From positions 1 to 9,444 of the forward strand of contig JAPLIF010000137.1 of NCBI GenBank assembly GCA_026389255.1: a stretch of DNA of 9,444 bases, in the 5' to 3' direction. Position 1 is the first letter of the stretch, and every line of letters starts with the position of its first letter. Shown here one piece after another: positions 1 through 7,680 of the stretch. The notes under the pieces were generated by a model. It was not told where the DNA came from. It did not search any database and saw nothing but the letters and a program-made list of their open reading frames with translations. The position numbers were made by a program, and so were the translations under genes. Source of the DNA: Cyanobacteriota bacterium (GTDB taxonomy: Bacteria; Cyanobacteriota; Cyanobacteriia; PCC-6307; Cyanobiaceae).

Positions 1-420
1 AGCGACCTGCGCGCCGCCGCGTCCATCTCCCGGGGCCGCCAGGTGGCGCCGGGCATCAAGGCCTTCGTGGTGCCGGGCAGCGAGAAGGTTGCCGCCGCCG
101 CCGAGGCCGAGGGCCTCGATGGCGTGTTCCGCGCCGCCGGCTTTGAGTGGCGCGAGCCGGGCTGCTCGATGTGCCTGGCCATGAATCCTGACCGATTGGA
201 GGGCCGCCAGATCAGCGCCAGCTCCTCTAACCGCAACTTCAAGGGCCGCCAGGGTTCCGCCAGCGGCCGCACCCTGTTGATGAGCCCGGCCATGGTGGCC
301 GCCGCCGCCATCAGCGGCTGCATCACCGACGTGCGGCCCTTGCTGAGGGCCGAACCCGCCAGCACCGAACCCACCAGCGCCGAACCCGCCACCGACCCCA
401 CCGTCGCCCCGATCCGATGA
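1..420 (+). CDS. leuC: 3-isopropylmalate dehydratase large subunit, C-terminal part (partial, 5' end outside window)
   Basis: LeuC is the [4Fe-4S] aconitase-type large subunit that, with LeuD, isomerises 2-isopropylmalate to 3-isopropylmalate in cytoplasmic leucine biosynthesis. The window is open in frame from base 1 and gives 139 residues, roughly the last 30% of a protein usually near 470. The segment begins with SDLRAAA, which in the family directly follows the first cluster cysteine, so that cysteine lies just upstream. The paired cluster ligands are visible as GCSMC (C55 and C58 of the visible part), followed by the family-typical NRNFKGRQG and [12 protein letters not shown]. The usual C-terminus (ITDVRPLL) is extended by about 25 low-complexity residues rich in Ala, Glu, Pro and Thr with repeated AEPA/TEPT units. 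The stop overlaps the leuD start (ATGA), indicating translational coupling. Identification is secure. Only the tail is unusual. Confidence 0.97.
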   Translation, partial: SDLRAAASISRGRQVAPGIKAFVVPGSEKVAAAAEAEGLDGVFRAAGFEWREPGCSMCLAMNPDRLEGRQISASSSNRNFKGRQGSASGRTLLMSPAMVAAAAISGCITDVRPLLRAEPASTEPTSAEPATDPTVAPIR

Positions 421-1031
421 GCCATCCCTTCCCCAGCGGCCCCATCGCCCAATGGACGGGCCGGGCCGTGGCCCTGCGGGGCGATGACATCGACACCGAT
501 CGCATCATCCAGGCCCGCTTCCTCAAGTGCGTCAGCTTTGATGGCCTGGCCGCCGGTGCCTTCGCCGATGACCGCGTCGAGCGAGCCGGCGCCCACCCCT
601 TCGACCAGGACCGCTTTCAGGGATCGACGTTGCTGGTGGTGAACCGCAATTTCGGCTGCGGTTCCAGCCGCGAACACGCCCCCCAGGCCCTGATGCGCTG
701 GGGGATCCGGGCCTTGATCGGGGAAAGCTTCGCCGAGATCTTCTTTGGCAACTGCCTGGCCCTGGGGCTGCCCTGCCTCAGCGCCAGCCACGACGATGTG
801 TTGGCCCTGCAGAGCGCCATCGAGGCCGATCCCACGATGACCCTGCAGCTGGATGTGGCCGGCCGCCTGGTGCAGCGGGCTGGCCGCGATTGGCCCCTGA
901 CCCTGGCCGACGGTGCCCACCGCATGTTGGTGAGCGGTGAATGGGACGGCACCTCCCAGCTGGTGGCCCACGACGCCGAGCTGAAGGCCACGGCAGCGCG
1001 GCTGCCCTATCTGGTGGGTTTCACCGGTTGA
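417..1031 (+). CDS. leuD: 3-isopropylmalate dehydratase small subunit
   Basis: LeuD is the swivel-domain small subunit of isopropylmalate isomerase. It supplies substrate-recognition residues to the LeuC active site. At 204 residues it has the usual length. The N-terminal motif [16 protein letters not shown] (about residues 22-37) and the hallmark [14 protein letters not shown] (about residues 78-91) are both present, followed by [19 protein letters not shown]. The ATG overlaps the leuC stop by four bases, which fixes this start and argues for coupled translation, so the leuC-leuD order of a leuCD operon is intact. The gene ends 11 bp before the stop of a convergent gene on the other strand. 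Codon use is GC-rich like leuC. Nothing appears broken. Confidence 0.97.
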   Translation: MSHPFPSGPIAQWTGRAVALRGDDIDTDRIIQARFLKCVSFDGLAAGAFADDRVERAGAHPFDQDRFQGSTLLVVNRNFGCGSSREHAPQALMRWGIRALIGESFAEIFFGNCLALGLPCLSASHDDVLALQSAIEADPTMTLQLDVAGRLVQRAGRDWPLTLADGAHRMLVSGEWDGTSQLVAHDAELKATAARLPYLVGFTG

Positions 1032-1053
1032 AAAGCTGGCCTTCAGAAGGGCC
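1030..1053 (-). terminator. Candidate intrinsic terminator of the psbI/DUF3769 transcript
   Basis: Read on the minus strand, bases 1053-1038 form GGCCCTTCTGAAGGCC: GG/CC and CCTT/AAGG pairing with one bulged C and a CTG loop. This is followed by AGC and a run of four T. The DUF3769 stop codon lies within the hairpin, and the run reaches the leuD stop. The stem is short and the T-run modest, so this is a weak candidate. On the plus strand the same bases also fold but have no T-run after them. Cyanobacteria lack Rho, so some intrinsic signal in the 11-bp convergent gap would be useful. Confidence 0.35.
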
Positions 1054-4000
1054 GATCCAGCACCTGCCGCACGGGATCGAGCCCAGGGGCGGCCGGTTCG
1101 TAGGGCACAAACGGTAGCCCCGGACCCTTGAAATTGAAATCGTTGAGTTTGACACGAATGCCGCCTAATCCGTTATAAGGACTATAGAAAAAACCTAGCT
1201 GATAGGCACGCCGTTGCCAGCGGAATTCGATATAGGAATTGGTGATATCGCCGTAATTGCCCGAGCGGCCATCGACGTTGAAGCCAACGCCGCCTGAGAA
1301 CATCAGGGGCCCGGCAATCTGTTGGGTCAATCCCACCCCCACCGTGCCCAGGTCCACCGCCCGGTCGAAACCGAAGGGGCTGTTGCCCTGCTTGAGGGTG
1401 CCGCCGCCCGTGACGGTCAGTTCGGTGTAATCAAAGAACGGCTTCACAAAATGGCCCAGGGTCAAGGTGGGACCGGCTGAAAACCCCAGGGTGTTTTGAT
1501 TGGTGCCATCGCCATAGTAAGCCAGGGTGCCAAGCACATTCATATTCAGCCGCAGCCCTGGAACCACCGGTACCGCGGTATTGGCCAGCCCCTGGGTTGG
1601 TGTCAAAGGTGCTGCCTTACCTGTCCAGAGGGGATAGGTAAGGTTGATGGACGTGATGGCATTGGTGCGCCATAGCCGTTCCAGGTCGGGACTGTTATAG
1701 GGACTGGCCTGGACGTTGGCAGAACCGAAGCGCCAGAAATAATTGATTCCTAACTTGCCCCAGTTCGGCAGAGTTTCGGTGCGTTCGAACGACAATCCAT
1801 AGGCCGAATACACATCCTGCTGGCCCAGGGTGCCGTTCCAGATCCGGTAGCGATAGGCCCCATAGAAGCGCAGGGTGCTGGGCCCCAGCAGCGGCAATGA
1901 AACAGGGCGAGCCAGATCGCCCCAGCTGCGGGTGCCATCCGGCATGTTTTCCGGATTGAAGGTGCTCATGTCTAAGCGGGCATTGGATTCAAAACCGGCC
2001 AGATCACCTCTGTATTTCAACTGCAGCCCCAACAGGTCGGACGCTTTGATCGATTGGCTCTGGGTTGGCGCCCCCACCGGTTCGCCCGGCAGGGGATAGG
2101 CGTTGGTGTTGCCCTTGATCGCCCGCTGCAGTAAGAATTGGGGTTCGACGGTGAGTAATCTCTTCTCGCCGATCTTGATCGGTTGGCGATAACCGACAAA
2201 CCAGCCATCGCGATCGTCCTTATCCACCCCAAGCACGAGGCGATTGTCCACCTCCTGCTGTTTTTTAATCGTCGTGTTGTTGGTGACGCGAATGCCGAGT
2301 CGATTTTCGAGCCGCAGGTGGTTGCGCTGGGCCTTGATCACCGTGTCGCCGTTGGGCATCAACGTCGCCACGACATTTTCCGAATCCAGCCAGGACTGGG
2401 CCGGTGTGAAGGGATCGTTGCTGAAGCCGACCCGATCGCCGCTCAAGGTTTTGGCGGTGAAACGCAGCTGGCGGGCCTGCAGTCGCCAACGGCTGATGGT
2501 GCCCTGCACCAACTTGCGGTTGTTGGAGGTGGTCAGATCGTCGAGTTGGGCTGGACGGACGGCCCCAAAATTGTTGACCTCCCCCGGCGTATTGAGCTGG
2601 GCTGGGAAGCCATAGCGGCGCTCGGCCGTGAGGCTCTGCTGAAACGCCACATCCGTGACCCGTTGATCGATCTGGGTGATGGCGGCCTCGCGGGCCCGTT
2701 CCTGCTGCCGGAATGGTTTCCAGCCCCGGCCGCCGTTGCCCGGCGGCCGGGGTGGCACGGTGCCAGCGGCGGCTGCCGGCGGCCGGTCCGGGGGCGGCGG
2801 TGTCTCCGCCCCCATGGTGACCCGCTCCAGCTGGCTGGCCAGATCTTCCACAGGCAAGCTTTCTGGCGGTGGCGCCAGGGCACACCCCTGGGCCGGCACC
2901 AGGGCCAGGGGCTGGCGTGGCGGGGCGGCTTGGCCGAAGCGATAGCGCAGGCCCAGCAGATAGGCATTGCTGCCCTCACTGACGCCGCTGTAGGTGCCAT
3001 AGGCCCCAGAGCGGTGGTGAATGCGCCCCACCACCGACCACTGGGGTGTGACCAGGCCCTCCACCTCGAAGGCCAGATAGTTGAGGAAGGTGGCGTAGTT
3101 CTTGCGGAAGGTGCGCTCGTAATTACTGGCTTCCGTCAGCAGGCTGACCCCTTCGGCAAAGAAAAGGCTCAGCCGTGGCAACACCCAGAAGCGCACCCCC
3201 ACCCCGATGGTCCCCTCGCCAAAGGTCTGGGCGGGCGTTCGGGCAAAGGGCACCGGCTGGTTGAATTCGCCCCCCGCCTGGGCCGCTGCCTGGTGGCCCA
3301 ACAGGTTGGCGTCGACCTCCAGGGCGAAGGGGCCGGCATCCACCAGCCGCCGCTGCAGATTGACGCCGGCGAGATATTCCGGCCGGAAATGGCCCTTGAA
3401 CAAAAAGGTGTCGCCGAAATTGGCGGCGAACATCTGGCCCGTCCAGGTGGTGACCGCCCAGGGATGGGGATGCCACTGGGGCGGCGCTGGAATGGAGGGA
3501 GGACAGGTGATGGGCTCCGGCGGCGGCAGGGGGGCCGGAGGCGGTAAGGGTGGCAGGGGCGGCGGCGGGGGCTGGCCGGGGCCAGGGGCCGGCAGTCCGC
3601 TTGGGGGGACAAGGGTCAGGTCGCCGGAACTGGAGTCGAGGTCAATCACCCCATAGACGTCATCCATCTCGCCGACACCCTCATCCAGGCTGAAGCGCAG
3701 CCGGCTGGCCTGCAGATACTGCTGACCCCGCTTAAAACGCACACTGCCAAAGGCATAAAGGGTGCGGGAGCTGGGGTCAAACTCGACCCGATCGGCCTGC
3801 AACCGCCCCCCGCCGATCAGGGCCCGCACCGAGCCGGTGCCGACAAAGCGGTTCCGTTGGTTGTCGAATTCCTGGCGATCGGCGCTGAGCTCGATCTCCA
3901 GGGGTGGCGGCACCGCCGCCGCTGCCGCAGGGGTCTTTGGCCCCTGGAGCGGCGGTGGCGTGGGGTTGGGTTGGGCCGCTGGGGAGACCGCGGCTCCAGG

Positions 4001-4357
4001 GGCGGGCCCGAAGGATCGAGGTGCCAGAGGCACTGGGACCGGCACCGGGGACGGGGCGGCCAGGGGCTCGGCCGGCTCGGTCTGGGGGGCGGGTGCCTGG
4101 GCGATCTCCAGGTCGGCGAATGCTTCGAGCCCCTCGGCCATCCACGTGGCTGGGTCAGGGGCGTCTGCCCCAGGGGCTACGGCTCCAGTAGGGACGGGCT
4201 CAGCGGAGGACAGGGCGGCCGCTTGGAGAGGCAAGGCGGACCAGCCCAAGGCGATGACACCCAGTCCCAAGGTGATGGCAAGCGACCAGGTCTGGGACAC
4301 CCCAGGGGCCGTGGGTTCGTCAGGAGAGCCCGTGGGGAACCGACTCAGGGGCACCAC
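1043..4357 (-). CDS. LptD/OstA-like outer-membrane protein (DUF3769 type) with an inserted PagL-like barrel segment
   Basis: I recognise this as the cyanobacterial DUF3769 family, the presumed counterpart of LptD, which inserts LPS into the outer membrane. It has 1104 residues. In order: an N-terminal hydrophobic segment at about 23-48 ending LPLQAAA (signal peptide); a Pro/Ala-rich linker, about 86-152; an LptA/OstA-like beta-jellyroll, about 153-245 (ELSADRQEF, RLQADRVEFDP, YLQASRLRFSL); a polyproline linker, about 250-293; a PagL-like segment, about 295-475; a second Pro-rich linker, about 518-541; a second OstA-like stretch, about 615-690 (RWRLQARQLRFTAKT, FSNDPFTPAQ); and a long beta-rich barrel region to a C-terminal Phe. 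The start is GTG at 4357. The frame is closed upstream at 4406-4408, no ATG precedes it, and no clear Shine-Dalgarno is seen. psbI lies 65 bp upstream on the same strand. The barrel-encoding 3' half is clearly less GC-rich than the 5' half. DUF3769 identity is from memory. LPS export is inferred from the family. Confidence 0.85.
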   Translation of the reverse strand: MVPLSRFPTGSPDEPTAPGVSQTWSLAITLGLGVIALGWSALPLQAAALSSAEPVPTGAVAPGADAPDPATWMAEGLEAFADLEIAQAPAPQTEPAEPLAAPSPVPVPVPLAPRSFGPAPGAAVSPAAQPNPTPPPLQGPKTPAAAAAVPPPLEIELSADRQEFDNQRNRFVGTGSVRALIGGGRLQADRVEFDPSSRTLYAFGSVRFKRGQQYLQASRLRFSLDEGVGEMDDVYGVIDLDSSSGDLTLVPPSGLPAPGPGQPPPPPLPPLPPPAPLPPPEPITCPPSIPAPPQWHPHPWAVTTWTGQMFAANFGDTFLFKGHFRPEYLAGVNLQRRLVDAGPFALEVDANLLGHQAAAQAGGEFNQPVPFARTPAQTFGEGTIGVGVRFWVLPRLSLFFAEGVSLLTEASNYERTFRKNYATFLNYLAFEVEGLVTPQWSVVGRIHHRSGAYGTYSGVSEGSNAYLLGLRYRFGQAAPPRQPLALVPAQGCALAPPPESLPVEDLASQLERVTMGAETPPPPDRPPAAAAGTVPPRPPGNGGRGWKPFRQQERAREAAITQIDQRVTDVAFQQSLTAERRYGFPAQLNTPGEVNNFGAVRPAQLDDLTTSNNRKLVQGTISRWRLQARQLRFTAKTLSGDRVGFSNDPFTPAQSWLDSENVVATLMPNGDTVIKAQRNHLRLENRLGIRVTNNTTIKKQQEVDNRLVLGVDKDDRDGWFVGYRQPIKIGEKRLLTVEPQFLLQRAIKGNTNAYPLPGEPVGAPTQSQSIKASDLLGLQLKYRGDLAGFESNARLDMSTFNPENMPDGTRSWGDLARPVSLPLLGPSTLRFYGAYRYRIWNGTLGQQDVYSAYGLSFERTETLPNWGKLGINYFWRFGSANVQASPYNSPDLERLWRTNAITSINLTYPLWTGKAAPLTPTQGLANTAVPVVPGLRLNMNVLGTLAYYGDGTNQNTLGFSAGPTLTLGHFVKPFFDYTELTVTGGGTLKQGNSPFGFDRAVDLGTVGVGLTQQIAGPLMFSGGVGFNVDGRSGNYGDITNSYIEFRWQRRAYQLGFFYSPYNGLGGIRVKLNDFNFKGPGLPFVPYEPAAPGLDPVRQVLDRPF
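2933..3475 (-). other. PagL-like (lipid A deacylase-like) beta-barrel segment inside the DUF3769 protein
   Basis: This is a domain-level call for residues about 295-475 of the protein above. The segment has alternating hydrophobic and aromatic strands (TWTGQMFAANFGD, IGVGVRFWVLPRLSLFF, FLNYLAFEVEG) and ends GLRYRFG like the last strand of a small barrel. Near its end it contains IHHRSGAYG, then SEGSN. Taken as H448, S450 and E461, this gives His-x-Ser and a Glu 11 residues on. As I recall, PagL lipid A 3-O-deacylases have His-x-Ser with the Glu 12 residues after the Ser. Proline-rich linkers flank it on both sides. The fold assignment is by eye. It could instead be a structural outer-membrane barrel with no enzyme activity. 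Confidence 0.5.
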
Positions 4358-4384
4358 AGGCAGCCCGGGGGTGGCGAAGTGGGA

Positions 4385-4417
4385 GCGATCCTGCCATGTG
4401 ATCCATCAGAGGATCGC
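4385..4417 (-). repeat. Inverted repeat (8-bp arms) between psbI and the DUF3769 gene
   Basis: GCGATCCT (4385-4392) and AGGATCGC (4410-4417) are perfect reverse complements with a 17-base spacer that itself contains the small inverted repeat TGAT-GG-ATCA. In the minus-strand transcript it would form a hairpin starting six bases after the psbI stop and ending 27 bases before the DUF3769 GTG. No T-run follows, so it does not look like a simple terminator. An mRNA-stabilising or partial-attenuation element protecting the short psbI message is one possibility. Confidence 0.45.
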
Positions 4418-4422
4418 GGCGA

Positions 4423-4542
4423 TCACTCCTCCAGATCCTTTCGGCTCGGGGTGCGGCTTGGGTCGCTGGCAAGGAACCCGAAGACGAAGATCCCGATAAA
4501 GAAGAAAACAATTGAGTAAACCGAAATCTTGAGGGCAAGCAT
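4423..4542 (-). CDS. psbI: Photosystem II reaction centre protein I
   Basis: PsbI is a single-span thylakoid membrane subunit of the PSII reaction centre, next to D1 and cytochrome b559. The 39-residue product begins [10 protein letters not shown], has one hydrophobic helix at about residues 6-24 ([14 protein letters not shown]) and ends with the diagnostic [15 protein letters not shown], matching the family in length and in its conserved C-terminal DP.R.P.RKDLE pattern. An open frame extends upstream to 4614, but those residues do not fit the family, so the ATG at 4542 is the start. No Shine-Dalgarno is visible. The GH38 mannosidase diverges from it, and the DUF3769 gene follows 65 bp downstream on the same strand, so the two may share a transcript, interrupted by the inverted repeat at 4385-4417. 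Confidence 0.96.
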   Translation of the reverse strand: MLALKISVYSIVFFFIGIFVFGFLASDPSRTPSRKDLEE

Positions 4543-4566
4543 GGGCAGTCCGGCGGGTGACCAGGA

Positions 4567-7500
4567 ATGACAGCGTTGCAAGGGTCGCAAGCGACCTTTG
4601 CACAGCGGTGTCATCCTATGGGGCTAGGTGGGCCATCCAAAGGGATGGGGGCGTGGGAGGGGGGCTGGCCGCCAGGATTGAAACGTTTCAGTCACGTTGC
4701 CCGGCCGCCCGCCTCGCCCTTGGAGACCCGACTCGACCTGCAGCCCCTCTGGCAGTGCCCCCAGCCCGATGGCAGCATCGCCGCCGCCCTGGACCATCCC
4801 TGGGGCCCCAGCCATCGGCCTGACTGGGCCCAACGGCGGTTGATCATCTGGCCCCGGGGCGGCCAGGACTGCACCCTGCGGATGCGGCTCGCCTGCCCGG
4901 CCGATTGGCAGGCCCGCTGGGCCGGCCAGGCCCGGGTGCGGCTGGCCCTGCGCTGGTGGGCCGAGGACGTGATGCTGCGGGTCGATGGCGCCACGGTGCA
5001 TCGGGGTGATCTGTTCGACACCTCCTGCCGCTGGCCCCTGCCCGAGCGCTGGTGGCAGGGGCAGGCCCTGGAGCTGGAGTTGGTGTTGCGCAGTCCCCTC
5101 CATGACGACGGGGCCCTGATCCACAGCCACCTGGACCTCGAACCCCTCGATCCGCGCGATCCCCGGGGGCTGCTCCAGCCGGTGGTGGCGCAGCTGGAGG
5201 CCCTGCGGCGCGACCAGGGCCAGGGCCCCGAGCCCGGGCCGGGCGCCCTGCATTGGCTGGGCCACGCCCACCACGATCTGGCCTGGCTCTGGCCGGTGGC
5301 CGACACCTGGCGCGCCGCCGAGCGCACCTTTGAATCGGTGTTGGCTTTGATGCAGCGCTTCGAGACTCTGCACTTCGGCCATTCCACCCCGGCCCTCTAC
5401 GCCTGGCTGGAGCACCACCGGCCCGCCCTGTTTGGGCGCCTGCGGGACGCCATGGCCAGCGGCCGCTTCGAGCCGCTCAATGGCCCCTGGGTCGAAACCG
5501 ATGCCGTCCTGATCGCCACCGCCTCCCTGTTACGCCAGTTTCAGGAGGGCCAGCACTACAGCCAATCCCGTTTTCCGCAATGGGACCACGGCCTGGCCTG
5601 GCTGCCCGACAGCTTTGGGTTTGGCGCCGGCCTGCCCGCCGTGGCCCGGGCGACGGGGGTGCGCTGGTTTTGCACCCACAAGCTGGCCTGGAACGCCACC
5701 AATCCCTTCCCCCACCGCCTGTTCCGCTGGCGCAGCCGCTGCGGGGCCGAGCTGTTGGCCCTGATGACGGCCCCGATCGGCACCGATGCTGATCCCGTGG
5801 CCATGGAGCGCTACCGGCTGGAATGGCAGCGGACCAGTGGCGGGGCCGACGCCCTCTGGCTGCCGGGGGTGGGGGACCACGGCGGCGGTCCCAGCGCCGA
5901 GATGCTGGAGCAGCTGGACCTGTGGCGCCAGCAGGGCGCTGCGGCGCTGCAACGGCCGGGCACCCTGCGGGACTACCTGGCCGGCCTGGAACCGCTGGTG
6001 CCCCAGTTGCCGGTGTGGCGGGACGAGCTGTTCCTGGAATTGCACCGGGGCTGCGCCACCAGCCGTCCCGACCAGAAACGCCATAACCGCAGCCTGGAAC
6101 GCCTGTTGCGGGAGGCCGAACTGGCCCAGGTGCTGGCCGGTGCCGGGGGGGGCGGGGCCCAGGAACCGGTCGACTGGCGCCCCCTGCTCTTCCAGCAGTT
6201 CCACGACATCCTGCCCGGCACGGCCATTCCCGAGGTGTACGACCAGGCCGAACCCCAGTGGCGCGCCGCCCGCCGCCGCGCCCGCCGCCAGCGGGACCAG
6301 GCCCTGGCGGCCGCCGTCGGTTCCCCGCCCCAAGGGGCGGCCCGGGGCGGCGAAACCTGGGCGGTGGTGCAGTTGCAGCCCCTCAGCGCCGCGCCCCGCA
6401 CACTGCGCCTGCCGGCCGGCCCCTGGACCCTTCTGAACCAGGACGCCCCGTTGGCCAGCCAGGACGCCCCGGGGGGGGGCCAGTGGGTGCAGCTTCCCCC
6501 CCTCGCCGGCATCGAGCGGTTGTGGCTGCAGCGCGGGGGGCCTGGCCCAGCGGGGGCCGCCAGCCCGGGTCCCACGGGGTCGGGACCCACTCAGCCGCTT
6601 CAGAACCCGGTGCAGCTGATCGAGGACCGCGCCGGCGGCGGCCTCCGCTGGCGACTCGAAAACGGTCTGGTGGGCGCCAGCATCGGCCCCGCCGGGGTGG
6701 AGCGCCTCTGGGATGGCCTGGGACGGGAGCTGCTGGCGGGCCCCCTGGAGTGGCGCCGCTGGCGCGATCAAGGCGAGTTCTGGGATGCCTGGGACCTGGC
6801 GGCCGACTACCGGGACCACCCCCTGCCCTGGAGCTGGAGCGGGGCACCCCAATGGCGCCAACGGGGTCCGCTGTGCGCCAGTTTTGTCTGGCGGGGCCGC
6901 TGTGGAGCCAGTCCCGTGCGGCTGGAGGGGCGGTTGCTGGCGGGCTGCCCCTGGCTCGAACTGGTGCTGCAGGTGCGCTGGCAGCAGCGCCATGAGTTGC
7001 TGCGCCTGGAGGTGCCCCTGGCCCAGCCGGCCTGCCGCTGGGCGGCGGACACCTCGGGCGGCGTGATCGAGCGGCCGGCCATCGCCCGCAACCCCCGGGA
7101 GCAGGCCCGCTGGGAGGTGCCTGCCATCAGCTGGATCGCCGCGGTCAGCCCGGGCGGAGTGGGTGATGTGGCCGTATTGCTCGATGGTCCCCAGGGGGTG
7201 TCGGGCCAGGCCGAACGGCTGGGGGTTTCGCTGTTGCGGGGGCCCACCTGGCCCGATCCAGGGGCCGACAACGGCCTGCAGCGCCAGCGCCTGGCCCTGA
7301 TGCCCTGCCCCGGGGGCTGGCGCAACGCCGCCGTTCCGGCCCAGGCGCTGCGCCTGCGCGAACCGCTCTGGTGCCGCCCCCTGGGCCCCGGGGCTACCGG
7401 CGACCAGCCGTGGCCGGCCCTGCCACCCCTGGCGCCGGATCTGCAGCTAATCGCCCTGCGGCCGGCGGCCACCGTGGGCGAAGCGCTGCTGGCCGTTCAA

Positions 7501-7680
7501 AACAACGGGCCCTGCCGGCGCCACCTGGCCCTGGGGCCCGAATGGCAGGTGCTGGGCCGCTGCGACGGGCTGGGGCGGGATCTTGACCCGGCCCTGCCAG
7601 CCCTGACGGCCCTAGCGCCGTGGCAACTGGGGTTCTGGCGGCTGAAGGTCAGTCCTCGTGGTCGTCAAACGGATCGGTGA
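4567..7680 (+). CDS. Alpha-mannosidase, glycoside hydrolase family 38
   Basis: A GH38 retaining alpha-mannosidase that cleaves terminal alpha-mannosyl residues using a divalent metal. No signal peptide is visible, so it is probably cytoplasmic. The maximal product is 1037 residues, normal for the family. In order: an N-terminal domain to about 228; the catalytic domain with [11 protein letters not shown] (metal ligands H235 and D237), [13 protein letters not shown] (nucleophile D348) and GVGDHGGGP (H438); the middle domain with [20 protein letters not shown] near 490-512 and [14 protein letters not shown] near 545; a Gly/Pro-rich linker near 655-680; and a C-terminal beta-sandwich. The start is uncertain. 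ATG 4567 leaves only 24 bp to the divergent psbI start and puts a palindrome inside the coding region. In-frame ATGs at 4618 and 4645 are plausible, the last preceded by AAAGGG. Family-like sequence begins near residue 53. The 3' end overlaps psbN on the other strand by 32 bp. The natural substrate is unknown. Confidence 0.93.
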   Translation: MTALQGSQATFAQRCHPMGLGGPSKGMGAWEGGWPPGLKRFSHVARPPASPLETRLDLQPLWQCPQPDGSIAAALDHPWGPSHRPDWAQRRLIIWPRGGQDCTLRMRLACPADWQARWAGQARVRLALRWWAEDVMLRVDGATVHRGDLFDTSCRWPLPERWWQGQALELELVLRSPLHDDGALIHSHLDLEPLDPRDPRGLLQPVVAQLEALRRDQGQGPEPGPGALHWLGHAHHDLAWLWPVADTWRAAERTFESVLALMQRFETLHFGHSTPALYAWLEHHRPALFGRLRDAMASGRFEPLNGPWVETDAVLIATASLLRQFQEGQHYSQSRFPQWDHGLAWLPDSFGFGAGLPAVARATGVRWFCTHKLAWNATNPFPHRLFRWRSRCGAELLALMTAPIGTDADPVAMERYRLEWQRTSGGADALWLPGVGDHGGGPSAEMLEQLDLWRQQGAAALQRPGTLRDYLAGLEPLVPQLPVWRDELFLELHRGCATSRPDQKRHNRSLERLLREAELAQVLAGAGGGGAQEPVDWRPLLFQQFHDILPGTAIPEVYDQAEPQWRAARRRARRQRDQALAAAVGSPPQGAARGGETWAVVQLQPLSAAPRTLRLPAGPWTLLNQDAPLASQDAPGGGQWVQLPPLAGIERLWLQRGGPGPAGAASPGPTGSGPTQPLQNPVQLIEDRAGGGLRWRLENGLVGASIGPAGVERLWDGLGRELLAGPLEWRRWRDQGEFWDAWDLAADYRDHPLPWSWSGAPQWRQRGPLCASFVWRGRCGASPVRLEGRLLAGCPWLELVLQVRWQQRHELLRLEVPLAQPACRWAADTSGGVIERPAIARNPREQARWEVPAISWIAAVSPGGVGDVAVLLDGPQGVSGQAERLGVSLLRGPTWPDPGADNGLQRQRLALMPCPGGWRNAAVPAQALRLREPLWCRPLGPGATGDQPWPALPPLAPDLQLIALRPAATVGEALLAVQNNGPCRRHLALGPEWQVLGRCDGLGRDLDPALPALTALAPWQLGFWRLKVSPRGRQTDR
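4577..4602. promoter_or_regulatory. Near-perfect 12-bp palindrome in the psbI/mannosidase divergent region
   Basis: TGCAAGGGTCGC (4577-4588) and GCGACCTTTGCA (4591-4602) are reverse complements with one mismatch, separated by AA. The two-base spacer is more like a dimeric repressor or activator site than an RNA hairpin, although the psbI 5' leader would contain it if transcription starts further upstream. It lies 35 bp upstream of the psbI ATG and falls inside the longest reading of the mannosidase gene (codons 4-12), which hints that the mannosidase really starts downstream. Confidence 0.4.
6438..6471 (+). repeat. 13-bp direct repeat with 21-bp period in the mannosidase gene
   Basis: CCAGGACGCCCCG occurs at 6438-6450 and again at 6459-6471. 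The spacing of 21 bp keeps frame and encodes QDAPLAS followed by QDAP, a seven-residue duplication in the early C-terminal domain. It runs straight into the G9 tract at 6471-6479. Confidence 0.7.

Noticed and set aside
992..1006. GGCAGC-GCG-GCTGCC inverted repeat near the leuD 3' end, considered as a terminator
   Set aside because: It is inside the leuD coding region and has no T-run after it. Alanine/arginine codons in GC-rich DNA produce such stems often.
2183..3547. A 454-codon open frame on the plus strand, antisense to the DUF3769 gene
   Set aside because: The product is composition-driven and has no recognisable motifs. The opposite strand encodes a coherent outer-membrane protein through the same bases.
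3857..4519. A 220-codon plus-strand frame crossing psbI and the DUF3769 N-terminus
   Set aside because: It is repetitive Gly/Arg-rich sequence antisense to two recognisable genes.
5530..6993. A 487-codon open frame on the minus strand, antisense to the mannosidase
   Set aside because: It lies over the conserved GH38 catalytic motifs. Its product is rich in Gly, Ala, Pro and Gln as expected for an antisense shadow in high-GC DNA.
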